NCBI GenBank assembly: GCA_017625675.1
Contig: JAGAKK010000065.1
Span: forward strand, 1 to 34,955
DNA: 34,955 nucleotides
Source of the DNA: Clostridia bacterium
Lineage (GTDB): Bacteria; Bacillota; Clostridia; UBA1212
Reading direction: 5' to 3'
Position 1 is the stretch's first letter, and each line of letters begins with the position of its first letter. The notes below the pieces were generated by a model. The model saw only the letters and a program-made list of their open reading frames with translations. It had not been told where the DNA came from and made no database searches. This document shows, piece after piece, positions 15,287 to 24,380 of the stretch. Both the position numbers and the translations under genes were made by a program.

Positions 15287-16195
15287 TTATACGTTAACAT
15301 GCTTTCTGATCGCCCAAAGGCTGGCAATAACACCGGTAGCCACACCTGCCAGAATGTACCACAGCAGGAAGTTAACGTCAATGTCCTTAAATGCCAGCAG
15401 CGATATTGTGTCGCCAAGGAAATTGCTCTGGGTCAGTGTCTTATAAAGGCCGTTGCAAATGCCGCCAAGCATAAAGTACGCCAGCAATGCGCCCACAAGA
15501 CCGGTGAACACACCCTCGATAACAAAAGGTCCGCAGATATACCAATCCGATGCGCCTATGTATTTCATAATCTCAATTTCGCGCTTTCTGGCAAACACAG
15601 TCAATTTTACTGTATTAAATATCAGCAGCACCGACAACACCGCCATGGCAACCGTAGCCGCAACAGTTCCTATTCTTATCCAGAACAGCACCACCTCAAG
15701 CTTGCTGATAAAGCCTGACGTATCACGCACGTTGTCAACGCTTACAAGCTTTTCCGCCTCCGCCTTAAAGGCCGCGCCGTCTGTATACGCCTCTAACATA
15801 ATGTCAAAACTGATGTAATTCAGGGCAGGGCTTTCCTCATGACCCTCAAAAATGCCTGCTCCGTCGCCGTCAAGGAAATTTATAATGTTATTTCTCGTCT
15901 CTTCCTTGGTAATAAGTACGACGCTCTTTACTCTGCCGTCCTTTTCAAGAACAGCCTTAAGCTCCTCTGCTTCCTCCTGCTCAATGTAGCTGTGAAGGTT
16001 TATTCTGATGTCGGGACGCTCTTTATATTGCTCTACGACAAACTGAATGTTTTCAGAAATTGCCCAGAGACCGCCCATCATGAGAAGTGTGGCAAAAACA
16101 ACTACAACGGAAGCCGATACCATGAACAAATTCTTGCAAATACTTTTAAGTCCCTGCTTCAGGACGTAATATACAGTTCTTATAAATCTCATCAT
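15287..16195 (-). CDS. ftsX: Cell division protein FtsX
   Basis: This 302-residue ABC-type permease-like protein partners with FtsE. It has the FtsX topology: one N-terminal membrane segment (about 22-44), a large external domain (about 45-175, containing the QYKERPDIRINLHSYIEQEE region), then three membrane segments. FARKREIEIMKYIGAS (about 206-221) is the conserved FtsX cytoplasmic coupling motif between the second and third segments. FtsEX does not transport a substrate; it activates peptidoglycan hydrolases through the external domain. It is 18 bases after ftsE and 46 before the S41 protease. The M23-type hydrolase activator often found next to ftsX is not here. Confidence 0.95.
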   Translation of the reverse strand: MMRFIRTVYYVLKQGLKSICKNLFMVSASVVVVFATLLMMGGLWAISENIQFVVEQYKERPDIRINLHSYIEQEEAEELKAVLEKDGRVKSVVLITKEETRNNIINFLDGDGAGIFEGHEESPALNYISFDIMLEAYTDGAAFKAEAEKLVSVDNVRDTSGFISKLEVVLFWIRIGTVAATVAMAVLSVLLIFNTVKLTVFARKREIEIMKYIGASDWYICGPFVIEGVFTGLVGALLAYFMLGGICNGLYKTLTQSNFLGDTISLLAFKDIDVNFLLWYILAGVATGVIASLWAIRKHVNV

Positions 16196-16213
16196 AACCG
16201 CAGCACCTCCGTA

Positions 16214-16921
16214 TTATTCCTGACCAATCTGTCTCACACCGTGATCCAACTGAATAACACGCTGGCTTAGATTCTTTACAATGGTATCCTCGTGAGTGGC
16301 GATAAGCACGGTGGCGCCCATATCGTTAATCTTCTTAAGGAGCTGCATTATCTCAACGGAGTTATCAGGGTCAAGGTTTCCGGTAGGCTCGTCGGCAATA
16401 ATCATCCCCGGCAGATTTACCACAGCCCTTGCAATGGCAACACGCTGCTGCTCTCCTCCGGAAAGGCAATTAGGTTTCTCGTGTTTTTTATGTTTAAGGC
16501 CTACAAGCTCCAGCGCAATGTCTACCTGCTTATTGATGGTAGCTCTGTCACTGCCTATTATCTCCATAGCAAAAGCAATATTTTCATATACGGTTTTGCT
16601 TTGAATAAGTCGGAAATCCTGAAAAACCACTCCGATATTTCTCCTGAATCGAGGAACGTTAGCCCCCTTGATATCCGCAAGATTTGTTCCCTGCACGATA
16701 ATGTTTCCTGAGGTGGGCCTTTCCTCCAACATAAGAAGCTTGATAAGAGAAGACTTTCCTGAGCCGCTGTGTCCCATAAGAAATGCAAACTCTCCTGAAT
16801 TTATGCTGAAGCTCACTGAGTCAAGAGCCTTTACACCGTTGTCGTATTCTTTTGTAACGTTCTCAAAAACGATGTCCGGACCCATATATTTTGTTTTTCC
16901 GCCGTTGTTTTTTTGTTCCAT
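16214..16921 (-). CDS. ftsE: Cell division ATP-binding protein FtsE
   Basis: This 235-residue ABC ATPase powers FtsX. Walker A is GHSGSGKSS (50-58), the Q-loop segment is GVVFQDFRLI, the signature is LSGGEQQRVAIARA (about 154-167), and Walker B is MIIADEPTGNLDP, followed by an H-loop ATHE. The GNLDP and QDFRLI features are typical of FtsE rather than transporter ATPases. AGGAGG lies about 11 bases before the ATG. It follows the PucR-type regulator by 53 bases with no terminator seen, so it may be co-transcribed with it. A TTGACA at 16973-16978 spans the end of that regulator but lacks a good -10. Confidence 0.96.
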   Translation of the reverse strand: MEQKNNGGKTKYMGPDIVFENVTKEYDNGVKALDSVSFSINSGEFAFLMGHSGSGKSSLIKLLMLEERPTSGNIIVQGTNLADIKGANVPRFRRNIGVVFQDFRLIQSKTVYENIAFAMEIIGSDRATINKQVDIALELVGLKHKKHEKPNCLSGGEQQRVAIARAVVNLPGMIIADEPTGNLDPDNSVEIMQLLKKINDMGATVLIATHEDTIVKNLSQRVIQLDHGVRQIGQE

Positions 16922-16974
16922 TGTAACTGCACCCTCCTGCGTTTAATCTTTAGTAATATTTCTCATCATATTTG

Positions 16975-18129
16975 TCAATTTTTATTGTCTTTATTCTGCA
17001 TTTTGGAGAGATATTGAAGCACCAGCATCGCCATGCCTACCTTCATACCATCCTCAAACTTCGTACAGTCAAGTCCCGTCATTTTGTTGAACTTATCCAG
17101 CCTGTATACCAATGTGTTTCTGTGGATATACAATTCTCTGGAGGTCTCACTTATGTTCTGATTTGTGTCAAGAAACGTCTTGATAGTCTTCTTTATTTCG
17201 TCTTCCTGTCCGCCGGGTCGTACAAACCAGCTTTTGTCCTCCAGAATGCTCGGACCCAACGTCTCTTTAAGGAAAGCAAGGCAAGTCTCCTTGGGCATTC
17301 CGTAAACAAGTCTTGAAAGGCCAAGCTTATCGTACACAAAGCTCTTTCCGGACATTTCAAACATCTTTCCTATAACGTCTGCTTTTTCCGCTGACTTAAA
17401 AGCGGCGTCAATGGACTTAATGTTGTTCACTGCAACACCCACCGCCACTGAAACACTTATCATAAGCTCTGACAACACCGTATCTGAAATAAGGTCTGCA
17501 TTTTCAAGAAGCTGCTCAAAACCGTTCTCTTCCGTCAGCGGACATATAATGCAAAGTCTTTCATCATCCGCAGGGATAACGCAATAACCCTCCTTCGAAG
17601 GAAAAATCCCTGCAAGGAACTCCTCTACCACCGCAAGGTTCGCAGGGTCATAAGAGGAGGTAATAAGCGACACGATAATGATGGTATAGCCCACAATATC
17701 AGGCGACAACTCGCCTACGTACATATTAAAATCGTTTACGTCTACTGCGCTGTACCCCTCCGTCACAAGGCTTCTGAAAAATTCGGCCTTCCTTCTGGAA
17801 CGAACCTCTCTTCTGTTATCATAAGCGCAAAGCGCCAACTCCAGAAGTCTCTTTCCTGATTCCTTGTCGTCACCTTCCACTGAAAGAAAGAACCAGACAG
17901 GCTCTGAATCATCCATATTGTAGTAAGCAAAGTTCATGCCGTTCTGCTCTACAATATCATATTCTTCAAAAACTTCCTCACCTGCACGGGGCACACTGAT
18001 AATGTCCCCTTCGGTAATATTAGAAGATCCGCTGTAGCATACGCGCCCCTCAACATCTGCAACGCCGAAGTCACAGCAGAGAATTGAAGATATTTTATCC
18101 AGTTGGTTACGATTTTCTTTATTCAGCAT
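16975..18129 (-). CDS. PucR/CdaR-type transcriptional regulator
   Basis: The 384-residue protein ends in a PucR-type helix-turn-helix: NISETSRELYIHRNTLVYRLDKFNKMTGLD (about 328-357), the signature of the HTH_30 family (sugar-diacid regulator CdaR and PucR relatives). The N-terminal about 300 residues contain a GAF/GGDEF-like central region (SVSVAVGVAVNNIKSIDAAFKSAEKAD, about 224-250), usual in CdaR proteins. Such proteins are usually activators responding to carbon or nitrogen metabolites; the ligand here is unknown. It sits between an MsmX-type sugar ABC ATPase gene and ftsEX. It has a strong promoter (18162-18190) and a GGGAGGAA ribosome binding site. Confidence 0.85.
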   Translation of the reverse strand: MLNKENRNQLDKISSILCCDFGVADVEGRVCYSGSSNITEGDIISVPRAGEEVFEEYDIVEQNGMNFAYYNMDDSEPVWFFLSVEGDDKESGKRLLELALCAYDNRREVRSRRKAEFFRSLVTEGYSAVDVNDFNMYVGELSPDIVGYTIIIVSLITSSYDPANLAVVEEFLAGIFPSKEGYCVIPADDERLCIICPLTEENGFEQLLENADLISDTVLSELMISVSVAVGVAVNNIKSIDAAFKSAEKADVIGKMFEMSGKSFVYDKLGLSRLVYGMPKETCLAFLKETLGPSILEDKSWFVRPGGQEDEIKKTIKTFLDTNQNISETSRELYIHRNTLVYRLDKFNKMTGLDCTKFEDGMKVGMAMLVLQYLSKMQNKDNKN

Positions 18130-18161
18130 ACCGTTCCTCCCGCGACACTATTCTAGTCTCT

Positions 18162-18190
18162 ATTATAAGGTTTTTTTTGTTACTTGTAAA
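18162..18190 (-). promoter_or_regulatory. Promoter of the PucR-type regulator (and perhaps ftsEX)
   Basis: TTTACA (18185-18190), a 17-base spacer and a perfect TATAAT (18162-18167) lie on the minus strand about 35 bases upstream of the regulator's ATG. The upstream terminator at 18202-18223 ends just before it, so this promoter defines a separate transcription unit. Confidence 0.8.
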
Positions 18191-18201
18191 CAAAAAAATA
18201 C

Positions 18202-18223
18202 GCCGATTCTCACGAATCGGCGT
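18202..18223 (-). terminator. Terminator of the ABC ATPase gene
   Basis: The stem CGCCGATTC/GAATCGGCG with a 4-base loop is followed on the minus strand by TATTTTTTTG. It lies 60 bases after the ATPase stop. Confidence 0.9.
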
Positions 18224-18282
18224 TAAAAAACTGTATTTTTGCACAAAAAGTGCGTTTTTTATGTAAACGGACAATCGTTAAA

Positions 18283-19395
18283 TCAGTTTACAATAATGTT
18301 CTCAGTTTCCTTATCGAAGATGTGAACCTTCTCAGGGTTAATAGCAAACTTCATAGTGTCGCCTACGTAGAGATTGTGACGAGGCTTAACTCTGGAGATG
18401 AAGTTTGTGCCCTCAAGAGTGAAGTAAATGAGAGACTCGGAACCGAGAAGCTCTACTACGTCGATAGCAGACTCTACTACACAGTCGCTGAACTGCTCAA
18501 TGTAAACAGGCTCATCGTGTACGTGCTCAGGACGAACACCGAGAACAACTTCCTTCTCAATGTATCCGTACTCTTCGAGAACTTTAGCTTTCTTCTCAGG
18601 AAGAGTAACTGTCCATCTACCCATTCTGAGACGAACGTCATTTCCCTCTTTCTCAACTCTTGCTACTGCAAAGTTCATCTGAGGTGATCCGATAAATCCT
18701 GCAACGAACATATTTACGGGTTTCTCATAAAGCATCTGAGGTGACTCAACCTGCTGAATGTAACCGTCCTTCATAACGACGATTCTGGAACCCATGGTCA
18801 TAGCCTCGGTCTGGTCATGTGTTACGTAGATAACTGTAGTCTGGAGTCTCTGGTGGAGCTTGATAATCTCTGTACGCATCAAAGCACGGAGCTTAGCATC
18901 CAAGTTAGAAAGAGGCTCATCCATCAAGAATACCTTAGGCTCACGCACGATAGCACGGCCAAGGGCAACTCTCTGACGCTGACCACCGGACAAAGCCTTA
19001 ATGGAACGGTCGAGAAGGTGCTCAATTTCGAGGATTCTCGCTGCTTCCTGTACTCTCTTCTTAATTTCTCCCTTAGGAGTCTTTCTGAGCTTAAGACCGA
19101 AAGCCATATTCTCAAATACAGTCATATGAGGATAAAGAGCGTAGTTCTGGAAAACCATGGCGATATCTCTGTCCTTAGGAGCAATATCGTTAACCAATTT
19201 TCCATCGATGAGGAGCTCACCGGAAGTAATTTCTTCAAGTCCTGCGATCATTCTGAGTGTAGTAGACTTACCACAACCGGAAGGTCCAACCAATACGATG
19301 AACTCTTTGTCCTGGATGTCGAGATTAAAGTCGTTTACAGCTGTAACGCCGCCGGGATATTTTTTGTAAATGTTTTTAAGTTTTACACTTGCCAT
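18283..19395 (-). CDS. ugpC: MsmX/UgpC-type carbohydrate ABC transporter ATPase
   Basis: This 370-residue ATPase energises sugar ABC importers and in Firmicutes is often shared among several permeases, which fits its lone position with no permease genes nearby. Walker A is GPSGCGKST (37-45), the signature is LSGGQRQRVALGRA (about 133-146), Walker B is VFLMDEPLSNLDAKL, and the C-terminal TOBE-type regulatory domain includes VLGVRPEHV. The start at 19395 has GGGAGG 8 bases upstream and the usual MASVKLKNIYKKYPGG; an upstream start in the same frame adds 14 unlikely residues. It is monocistronic, with an extended -10 promoter and a terminator. The ligand set is unknown. Confidence 0.93.
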   Translation of the reverse strand: MASVKLKNIYKKYPGGVTAVNDFNLDIQDKEFIVLVGPSGCGKSTTLRMIAGLEEITSGELLIDGKLVNDIAPKDRDIAMVFQNYALYPHMTVFENMAFGLKLRKTPKGEIKKRVQEAARILEIEHLLDRSIKALSGGQRQRVALGRAIVREPKVFLMDEPLSNLDAKLRALMRTEIIKLHQRLQTTVIYVTHDQTEAMTMGSRIVVMKDGYIQQVESPQMLYEKPVNMFVAGFIGSPQMNFAVARVEKEGNDVRLRMGRWTVTLPEKKAKVLEEYGYIEKEVVLGVRPEHVHDEPVYIEQFSDCVVESAIDVVELLGSESLIYFTLEGTNFISRVKPRHNLYVGDTMKFAINPEKVHIFDKETENIIVN

Positions 19396-19470
19396 TAATG
19401 CAACCTCCCAATAATTTTCCGTATGCAGGATAATCATACAACGACAACTACCCGCTTAGAACTTATTACT

Positions 19471-19480
19471 ATTATACCAT
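19471..19480 (-). promoter_or_regulatory. Extended -10 promoter of the ABC ATPase gene
   Basis: ATGG-TATAAT on the minus strand forms an extended -10 element (TG at 19479-19480 region, TATAAT 19471-19476). The -35 position holds CTTCCA, a weak match. It lies about 75 bases upstream of the ATG. Confidence 0.6.
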
Positions 19481-19644
19481 ACAATTAAAGAAATGGAAGT
19501 GTTAATTATGTAAAAAATTCTTTAACTTTTTTTGTGTAGTTTGCATATAAATTTTTTGAAAAAATAGTGATATTTTTGTGCAAATGTGATATTATGTTAT
19601 GCGTTGACCTACAAATATACCAAATTCCGGAGGAACAATTAGTT

Positions 19645-20490
19645 ATGACAGACTCACAACAGGAATTTTTATCTTCAATAGACGAAATTTATGACATGCA
19701 CACACATATTTTCCCCGGCAAGATTGCGGAGAAAGCAGTTGCTTCTATAGGAAAATTTTACGATTTAACGATGCACGAAAAGGGAACTGCGGAAGAGCTT
19801 GTCGCAAGGGGCAAGGCCGCAAGGGTTTCAAAATTTCTGGTATGCTCTACCGCCACTACGGGAGCACAGGTCAATGCCATTAACGACTTTGTTTCCAAGG
19901 AGTGCAGCATATATCCTGAGTTTCTCGGATTTGGCTCCTTGCATCCGGACTATGAAAAAATTGACGGACCGGGAAGCATTGCCAAGGAGGTTGACAGAAT
20001 GATTTCTCTGGGGCTCCGCGGAATAAAGCTCCATCCCGATTTCCAGCATTTTGACATTGACGCACCTGAGGCTTACTCTATTTACGAAGTGGCAGAAGGG
20101 AAACTCCCCCTCCTTATCCACATGGGCGACAACAGATACGATTACTCAAAGCCTTTCAGATTGGCAAATATCCTTAAAACCTTTCCGAAGCTTACCGTAA
20201 TTGCGGCGCACCTTGGCGGGTACAGTTGCTGGGACGAGGTCAAGGCCTTGGGCAATTATCTTGGCCACCCTAATATATACATTGACACTTGCAGCGCTAT
20301 ACAATTTCTCCCGAAAGAGGAATCCGTAAACATTATCCGCGCCCACGGTGTCGACAAGGTCTTCTGGGGCACAGATTTCCCTATGTGGAGCCATGAGACA
20401 GAGCTTGAAAGATTCCTCAGTTTAGGACTTACCGAAGAGGAAAACCGCAAGATATTAAGCGACAATGCAAAAAAGTTCTTTAATAAATAA
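19645..20490 (+). CDS. Metal-dependent amidohydrolase (Amidohydrolase_2 type)
   Basis: The 281-residue TIM-barrel hydrolase or decarboxylase has an N-terminal metal-binding DMHTH (His19, His21), GIKLHPDFQ (about 130-138), PLLIHMGD (about 156-163), AHLGGYSCW (about 185-193) and a late WGTDFPMW with the catalytic aspartate. This pattern fits PF04909 proteins, which act on varied small molecules; the substrate cannot be read. The start at 19645 follows GGAGGA by about 10 bases. Upstream in-frame codons to 19567 read through AT-rich DNA without a ribosome binding site. The gene stands alone, divergent from the ABC ATPase and convergent with the AAA ATPase. Confidence 0.85.
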   Translation: MTDSQQEFLSSIDEIYDMHTHIFPGKIAEKAVASIGKFYDLTMHEKGTAEELVARGKAARVSKFLVCSTATTGAQVNAINDFVSKECSIYPEFLGFGSLHPDYEKIDGPGSIAKEVDRMISLGLRGIKLHPDFQHFDIDAPEAYSIYEVAEGKLPLLIHMGDNRYDYSKPFRLANILKTFPKLTVIAAHLGGYSCWDEVKALGNYLGHPNIYIDTCSAIQFLPKEESVNIIRAHGVDKVFWGTDFPMWSHETELERFLSLGLTEEENRKILSDNAKKFFNK

Positions 20491-20555
20491 TAAATCAAAT
20501 CTTTGTCATTCCATGCTCGTCTTTACTGCGGTAACCTCCGTAGTAATTAAAACGG

Positions 20556-21749
20556 TTATCTGTTTAATAACCAGTCTGCCACATCTACAATTTTAACGCC
20601 CTCATATTGATATTCAGGGTTTCTTGTTCGTGCTATTATCATTTTGGGATAAGCATCGTTTATCTTGAGCAATGGTGTAACTTCTCGTTCAAAGGTCTTT
20701 TCATCTGTAATGTTATCAGATACTTGAATATAAATCTTTTCATTACGCTTAATTGCAACAAAATCTATTTCTTTTTTATAAAGCACACCCACATATACTT
20801 CGTAGCCTCTGCGCAACAATTCCATTGCAACAATGTTTTCTAAAGCTCTACCATAATCCATATTTTTTGTTCCGAGTTTGGCATATCGGAATGTATGGTC
20901 ACTCAAATAATACTTGTCGTTGGTAGAGAGGTATTTTTTCCCTTTAATGTCATATCTACGAACTTTATAAAAGGCGAAAGCGTTGCAGAGATACTGCATA
21001 TAGGAGCCAACAGTTGTGTGGTGTGTTTTCTCCATAGCAACACTTAATGCGCTTGTGATATTTCTCGCAGATGAAAGATTAGAGATATTGTCCATTAGAA
21101 AATCTACAATTCTATCCATTAATTGTGGGTTGCGGATTTTGTATTTTCTACGGATATCTCGAACAATCAATGTATCAAAAACTTCGGCTATATAATCGTA
21201 TTTTGCTTCTTGGTCTTTATAAAGATAGGAACCCGACATGCCTCCTTCTAACATAAATTTATCAAATGCAACGTATTTATCGGAGTAATCAAAATACTGC
21301 AAATACTCTTCAAAAGAAAACGGATATACTTTAATTTCGAATGTTCTACCGGTAAATAAAGTTGCAAGATCAGAGCTCAACAGAAACGCATTAGATCCTG
21401 TAATATAAATATCATATTTTTCAGTGGCATGCAGGCCGTTGATTGCTTTTTCAAAATCGTTGCACATCTGCACTTCATCTATAAAGACAAAATTTTCTTT
21501 ACCTTTTATATACTGAGAATTAATATAGTCATATAACGAGCGATATTCAAGCAAATACTCATATTCAGGTAAGTTGAAATTAATGTGTATAATATTGTTA
21601 TTAGAAATGTTTTTCTCAAGATATTCCTTAAAGGACTCTAATAGTTTAGATTTTCCCGAGCGGCGAACTCCGGTGATAACTTTAATATCGGGTGTTCCGA
21701 TAACGCTAATCATTTTTTCTAAATATTGTTTTCTTTCAATAAGTTTCAT
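20556..21749 (-). CDS. AAA ATPase with DUF4143 domain
   Basis: The 397-residue protein has an N-terminal AAA domain with Walker A GVRRSGKS (27-34), Walker B FVFIDEVQ (about 92-99) and a sensor-like ITGSNAFLLSSDLATLFTGR. The C-terminal DUF4143 part has the GRALENIVAMELLRRGYEV / EIDFVA / IYIQVS pattern that looks like a PD-(D/E)XK nuclease-like fold. These proteins are common and mobile in gut anaerobes and are of uncertain function; a DNA-binding or toxin-like role has been suggested. The start at 21749 has GAGGTGA at good distance; 27 more in-frame residues upstream lack one. The gene is more AT-rich than neighbours, consistent with recent acquisition. Confidence 0.9.
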   Translation of the reverse strand: MKLIERKQYLEKMISVIGTPDIKVITGVRRSGKSKLLESFKEYLEKNISNNNIIHINFNLPEYEYLLEYRSLYDYINSQYIKGKENFVFIDEVQMCNDFEKAINGLHATEKYDIYITGSNAFLLSSDLATLFTGRTFEIKVYPFSFEEYLQYFDYSDKYVAFDKFMLEGGMSGSYLYKDQEAKYDYIAEVFDTLIVRDIRRKYKIRNPQLMDRIVDFLMDNISNLSSARNITSALSVAMEKTHHTTVGSYMQYLCNAFAFYKVRRYDIKGKKYLSTNDKYYLSDHTFRYAKLGTKNMDYGRALENIVAMELLRRGYEVYVGVLYKKEIDFVAIKRNEKIYIQVSDNITDEKTFEREVTPLLKINDAYPKMIIARTRNPEYQYEGVKIVDVADWLLNR

Positions 21750-21838
21750 AAAATCACCTCGCAAAATTATCATATCATTACTATTCTCCAAAATCAATAT
21801 ATTTTCAATTTTGGCTAATAGAATTTTCAAAAAAAGAA

Positions 21839-21863
21839 AGCGGCAGAAAAAATCCTTGCCGCT
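21839..21863 (-). terminator. Terminator of the first CHAP-protein gene
   Basis: The stem AGCGGCA/TGCCGCT with an 11-base loop is followed on the minus strand by TTTCTTTTTTTG. It lies 60 bases after the stop of the gene at 21924-24344. Confidence 0.85.
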
Positions 21864-21923
21864 AACTATAATTAATTATACATTAAATTTTCGTTTACAA
21901 TCTTCATCGCCCTTTGACGAAGA

Positions 21924-24344
21924 TTATTCATCTTCCCTTTTCTTAAACAGAACCATTGCCGCCGCCAGAACGACTGCCATTGCGCCTCCGCCGTAAATAA
22001 CGCTTCCGCAACCGCTGTCTTTCTCAGAAGAGGTATCAGCAGGTGCTTTTGTGGCAGGAGTTAAAGGCTGTTTCGTTTCAGGGGCCATAGTTTCTGTGGT
22101 TCCGTTTGTTTCTGTGGAAACATCGGTAGGAGCCTCCGTAAACGATACGCCCGGACCATATATAATTGACGTTGCCGGAGCATCTGTAACCTCTCCGGTA
22201 GGCATATCAGTTGCAAAGGGATCGTCACTTGCTCCGGGGAGTGCGCTTGCGTCCTCCGTAGGAAGACCTACAGGGATGTCTGTCACTGCGCCTGTCTCTG
22301 TAGACACTGCGCCTGTGTTTGTTGTGCCGTTAGTCGCCGTAGGCTTTGTTGTAACAGTAGTTCCGGGCTTGGTGGTAGCAGTAGCCACAGGCTTTGTTGT
22401 CGTGGTTGTTCCGGGCTTCGTTGTAGCCGTGGGCTTCGCTGTCGGCGTAGCTGTTGGCTTCGAAGTCGCGGTAGAAGTCGTTGTTGAAGATGATGCGTTT
22501 AATCCCTTAACGTCGGTAACTAATCCGGTTTTCTCCGCAAAAACAAACTCATTGGCCTCAGATGCATTCTGGAAGAATGCCATCCAGTCTATCTTACAAA
22601 CAGAACCCTTGCAGTTTACAGGGTCAAGTCTCAACCATGTCTGGCTTCCTGCCCATGTGCCGACAATTGTTTTTTCGCAGTTGATAATTACGTACTGCCA
22701 GTCGGTGGTTGTGTCCAGAACCTTGTACGAAACGATCTGGCCCGATCTCAGCAAAATCTCCAACTGGTTTCTGTTAGAGCTTCCGGACGTAATCTGCATT
22801 TTCACAACGGCATATTTCGCCTTATTGAGGTTAATTGCGCCACTGCCAAGATTTGTACCATTTTTCGGGTGAATCCACGCATCTCCCGTATTATCGGTAA
22901 CTGTAATGTAATCAGCAGCTGCCGTCACCACTGCGCTCTTTTCTCCGTAAGGCTGCTGTCCGAAATCCCAAGCCCATTGCGGCGTAGGAACATCCATATC
23001 ATCAAGAGTTCCTGATTTTACGGTAATATCCAGAGATTTTACGACCTCATAGCTTCCGTTCTTGAAATATTTTACGGTATACTGTCCTGCAGGAAGGCCC
23101 TTGGAGAAGGATGCCGCATCTGCTCTTCCGCCGCTGCCAAGATTATTCATTGCGCCGTTAATGATTATTGATCCATCAGTAAAATTCATCAATTTTGAAT
23201 AATAGATGGCTTTTACTCCACCGTTATTTACGTCAGAATTTTCACCCTTCTTGTACACACCGATCCAGTCTGCAGCTCGTGTTCCCTGAGCATTAACGAG
23301 AATCATTTCTCCTGTAATGTACTGAGATTTGTTCGTAGTGAGCTTGTAAGGATCAAATGCCGCCGGGAGCGTATCTCCGAGGAAAATGATATTAGCGGAG
23401 TTAAGCGACATATATGCAGTTTTTCCCTCGTAAGAAATCTTCGCCCACTTTTTGTTCTGAGAAGAATCCTTGTCGTTTACTACTTCAAGGCACTTAAAAT
23501 AAGAGCCTGATGACATCGTACCCAAAACTGAAGTGCCGGATGCGGTGCTTGAAGGAATATTTCTTACGTTAAGTCCACCGGTAGTAGCATAATAGCCCAA
23601 AGCCGTGTAATAACCGTTACTCGTCTTAGGTGCATCAATGCCCACGTTCTTTCCGGTGTAATCAGGATTACATATGTACTTTACGTATGTACTTCCGGAG
23701 TTGTACTGTCTTCTGTAACAGCAACCGCCGTCTGTAGTAAAGTCGCCGGGGCTGGTATTTCCCTCGATGGTATAAAGTATGCCATTCTCATACTTTTCAA
23801 CGAGCCCGATATGATTAACCGTTCTGCCCGCCGTTCCGCTGTAAAAATATACAACGTCGCCGGTCTGAGGCGTATATGCTCCTGCATTGATTACACTCCA
23901 ATCGTAAGCACGGTTCTTGCTGAGATAAAATGCAATTCCGTTCTCCGTATAGGAATGCTGAGGAATAATGGAACTGCTGACACCTGCCACGTAAGCGCAC
24001 CAGGATACGAACATTGCGCACCATTGGCCTCCGTCAACGCCGAACCACCTTCCGTATTCGGTGTAATTGTTAGGTCCCATTAGCGTACCGGAATATTGTC
24101 CTTTAGATGCTCCTTCCTGATATCCTATCTGAGATTTTGCAATATTTATTATATCCGTTCTGAGATTTCCTGTAAGAACAACGTTTGTAAGAGCCTTGTA
24201 GTAAGGACCCGATTTGTACGACTCTGACGCCTCGCTAAAGGTTGCATTGGCAGCCTTTGATACAGTCCTTGTTCCTGCAAAGCATGAAACGGCCATTATT
24301 ACAGCAAGTACAAAAGATGTCAAAATTTTAATTCTGCGATTCAA
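21924..24344 (-). CDS. Secreted CHAP-SH3 protein with C-terminal anchor (paralog A)
   Basis: The 806-residue surface protein probably cleaves peptidoglycan peptide bonds. In order: signal peptide (1-about 30), CHAP domain (about 60-235) with Cys109 in GGQWCAMFVSWCA and His178 in TVNHIGLVEKYENG, bacterial SH3 domain (about 250-325, GGLNVRNIPSS), an Ig-like module with DWIGVYKKGE, a carbohydrate-binding-like beta module (WAWDFGQQPYG to about residue 605), a Thr/Pro/Lys-rich stalk, and a C-terminal hydrophobic segment ending FKKREDE, preceded by SGCGS. The TTG start at 24344 is chosen because AAAGGGG lies 8 bases upstream and the protein then aligns with paralog B (MNRRIKILTSFVLAV against MNGKLKSLTAAVLAV). 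It has its own promoter and terminator. No LPXTG motif is present. Confidence 0.88.
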   Translation of the reverse strand: MNRRIKILTSFVLAVIMAVSCFAGTRTVSKAANATFSEASESYKSGPYYKALTNVVLTGNLRTDIINIAKSQIGYQEGASKGQYSGTLMGPNNYTEYGRWFGVDGGQWCAMFVSWCAYVAGVSSSIIPQHSYTENGIAFYLSKNRAYDWSVINAGAYTPQTGDVVYFYSGTAGRTVNHIGLVEKYENGILYTIEGNTSPGDFTTDGGCCYRRQYNSGSTYVKYICNPDYTGKNVGIDAPKTSNGYYTALGYYATTGGLNVRNIPSSTASGTSVLGTMSSGSYFKCLEVVNDKDSSQNKKWAKISYEGKTAYMSLNSANIIFLGDTLPAAFDPYKLTTNKSQYITGEMILVNAQGTRAADWIGVYKKGENSDVNNGGVKAIYYSKLMNFTDGSIIINGAMNNLGSGGRADAASFSKGLPAGQYTVKYFKNGSYEVVKSLDITVKSGTLDDMDVPTPQWAWDFGQQPYGEKSAVVTAAADYITVTDNTGDAWIHPKNGTNLGSGAINLNKAKYAVVKMQITSGSSNRNQLEILLRSGQIVSYKVLDTTTDWQYVIINCEKTIVGTWAGSQTWLRLDPVNCKGSVCKIDWMAFFQNASEANEFVFAEKTGLVTDVKGLNASSSTTTSTATSKPTATPTAKPTATTKPGTTTTTKPVATATTKPGTTVTTKPTATNGTTNTGAVSTETGAVTDIPVGLPTEDASALPGASDDPFATDMPTGEVTDAPATSIIYGPGVSFTEAPTDVSTETNGTTETMAPETKQPLTPATKAPADTSSEKDSGCGSVIYGGGAMAVVLAAAMVLFKKREDE

Positions 24345-24380
24345 TTCACTGACCCCTTTCAATAATTGACAATTACTTTG

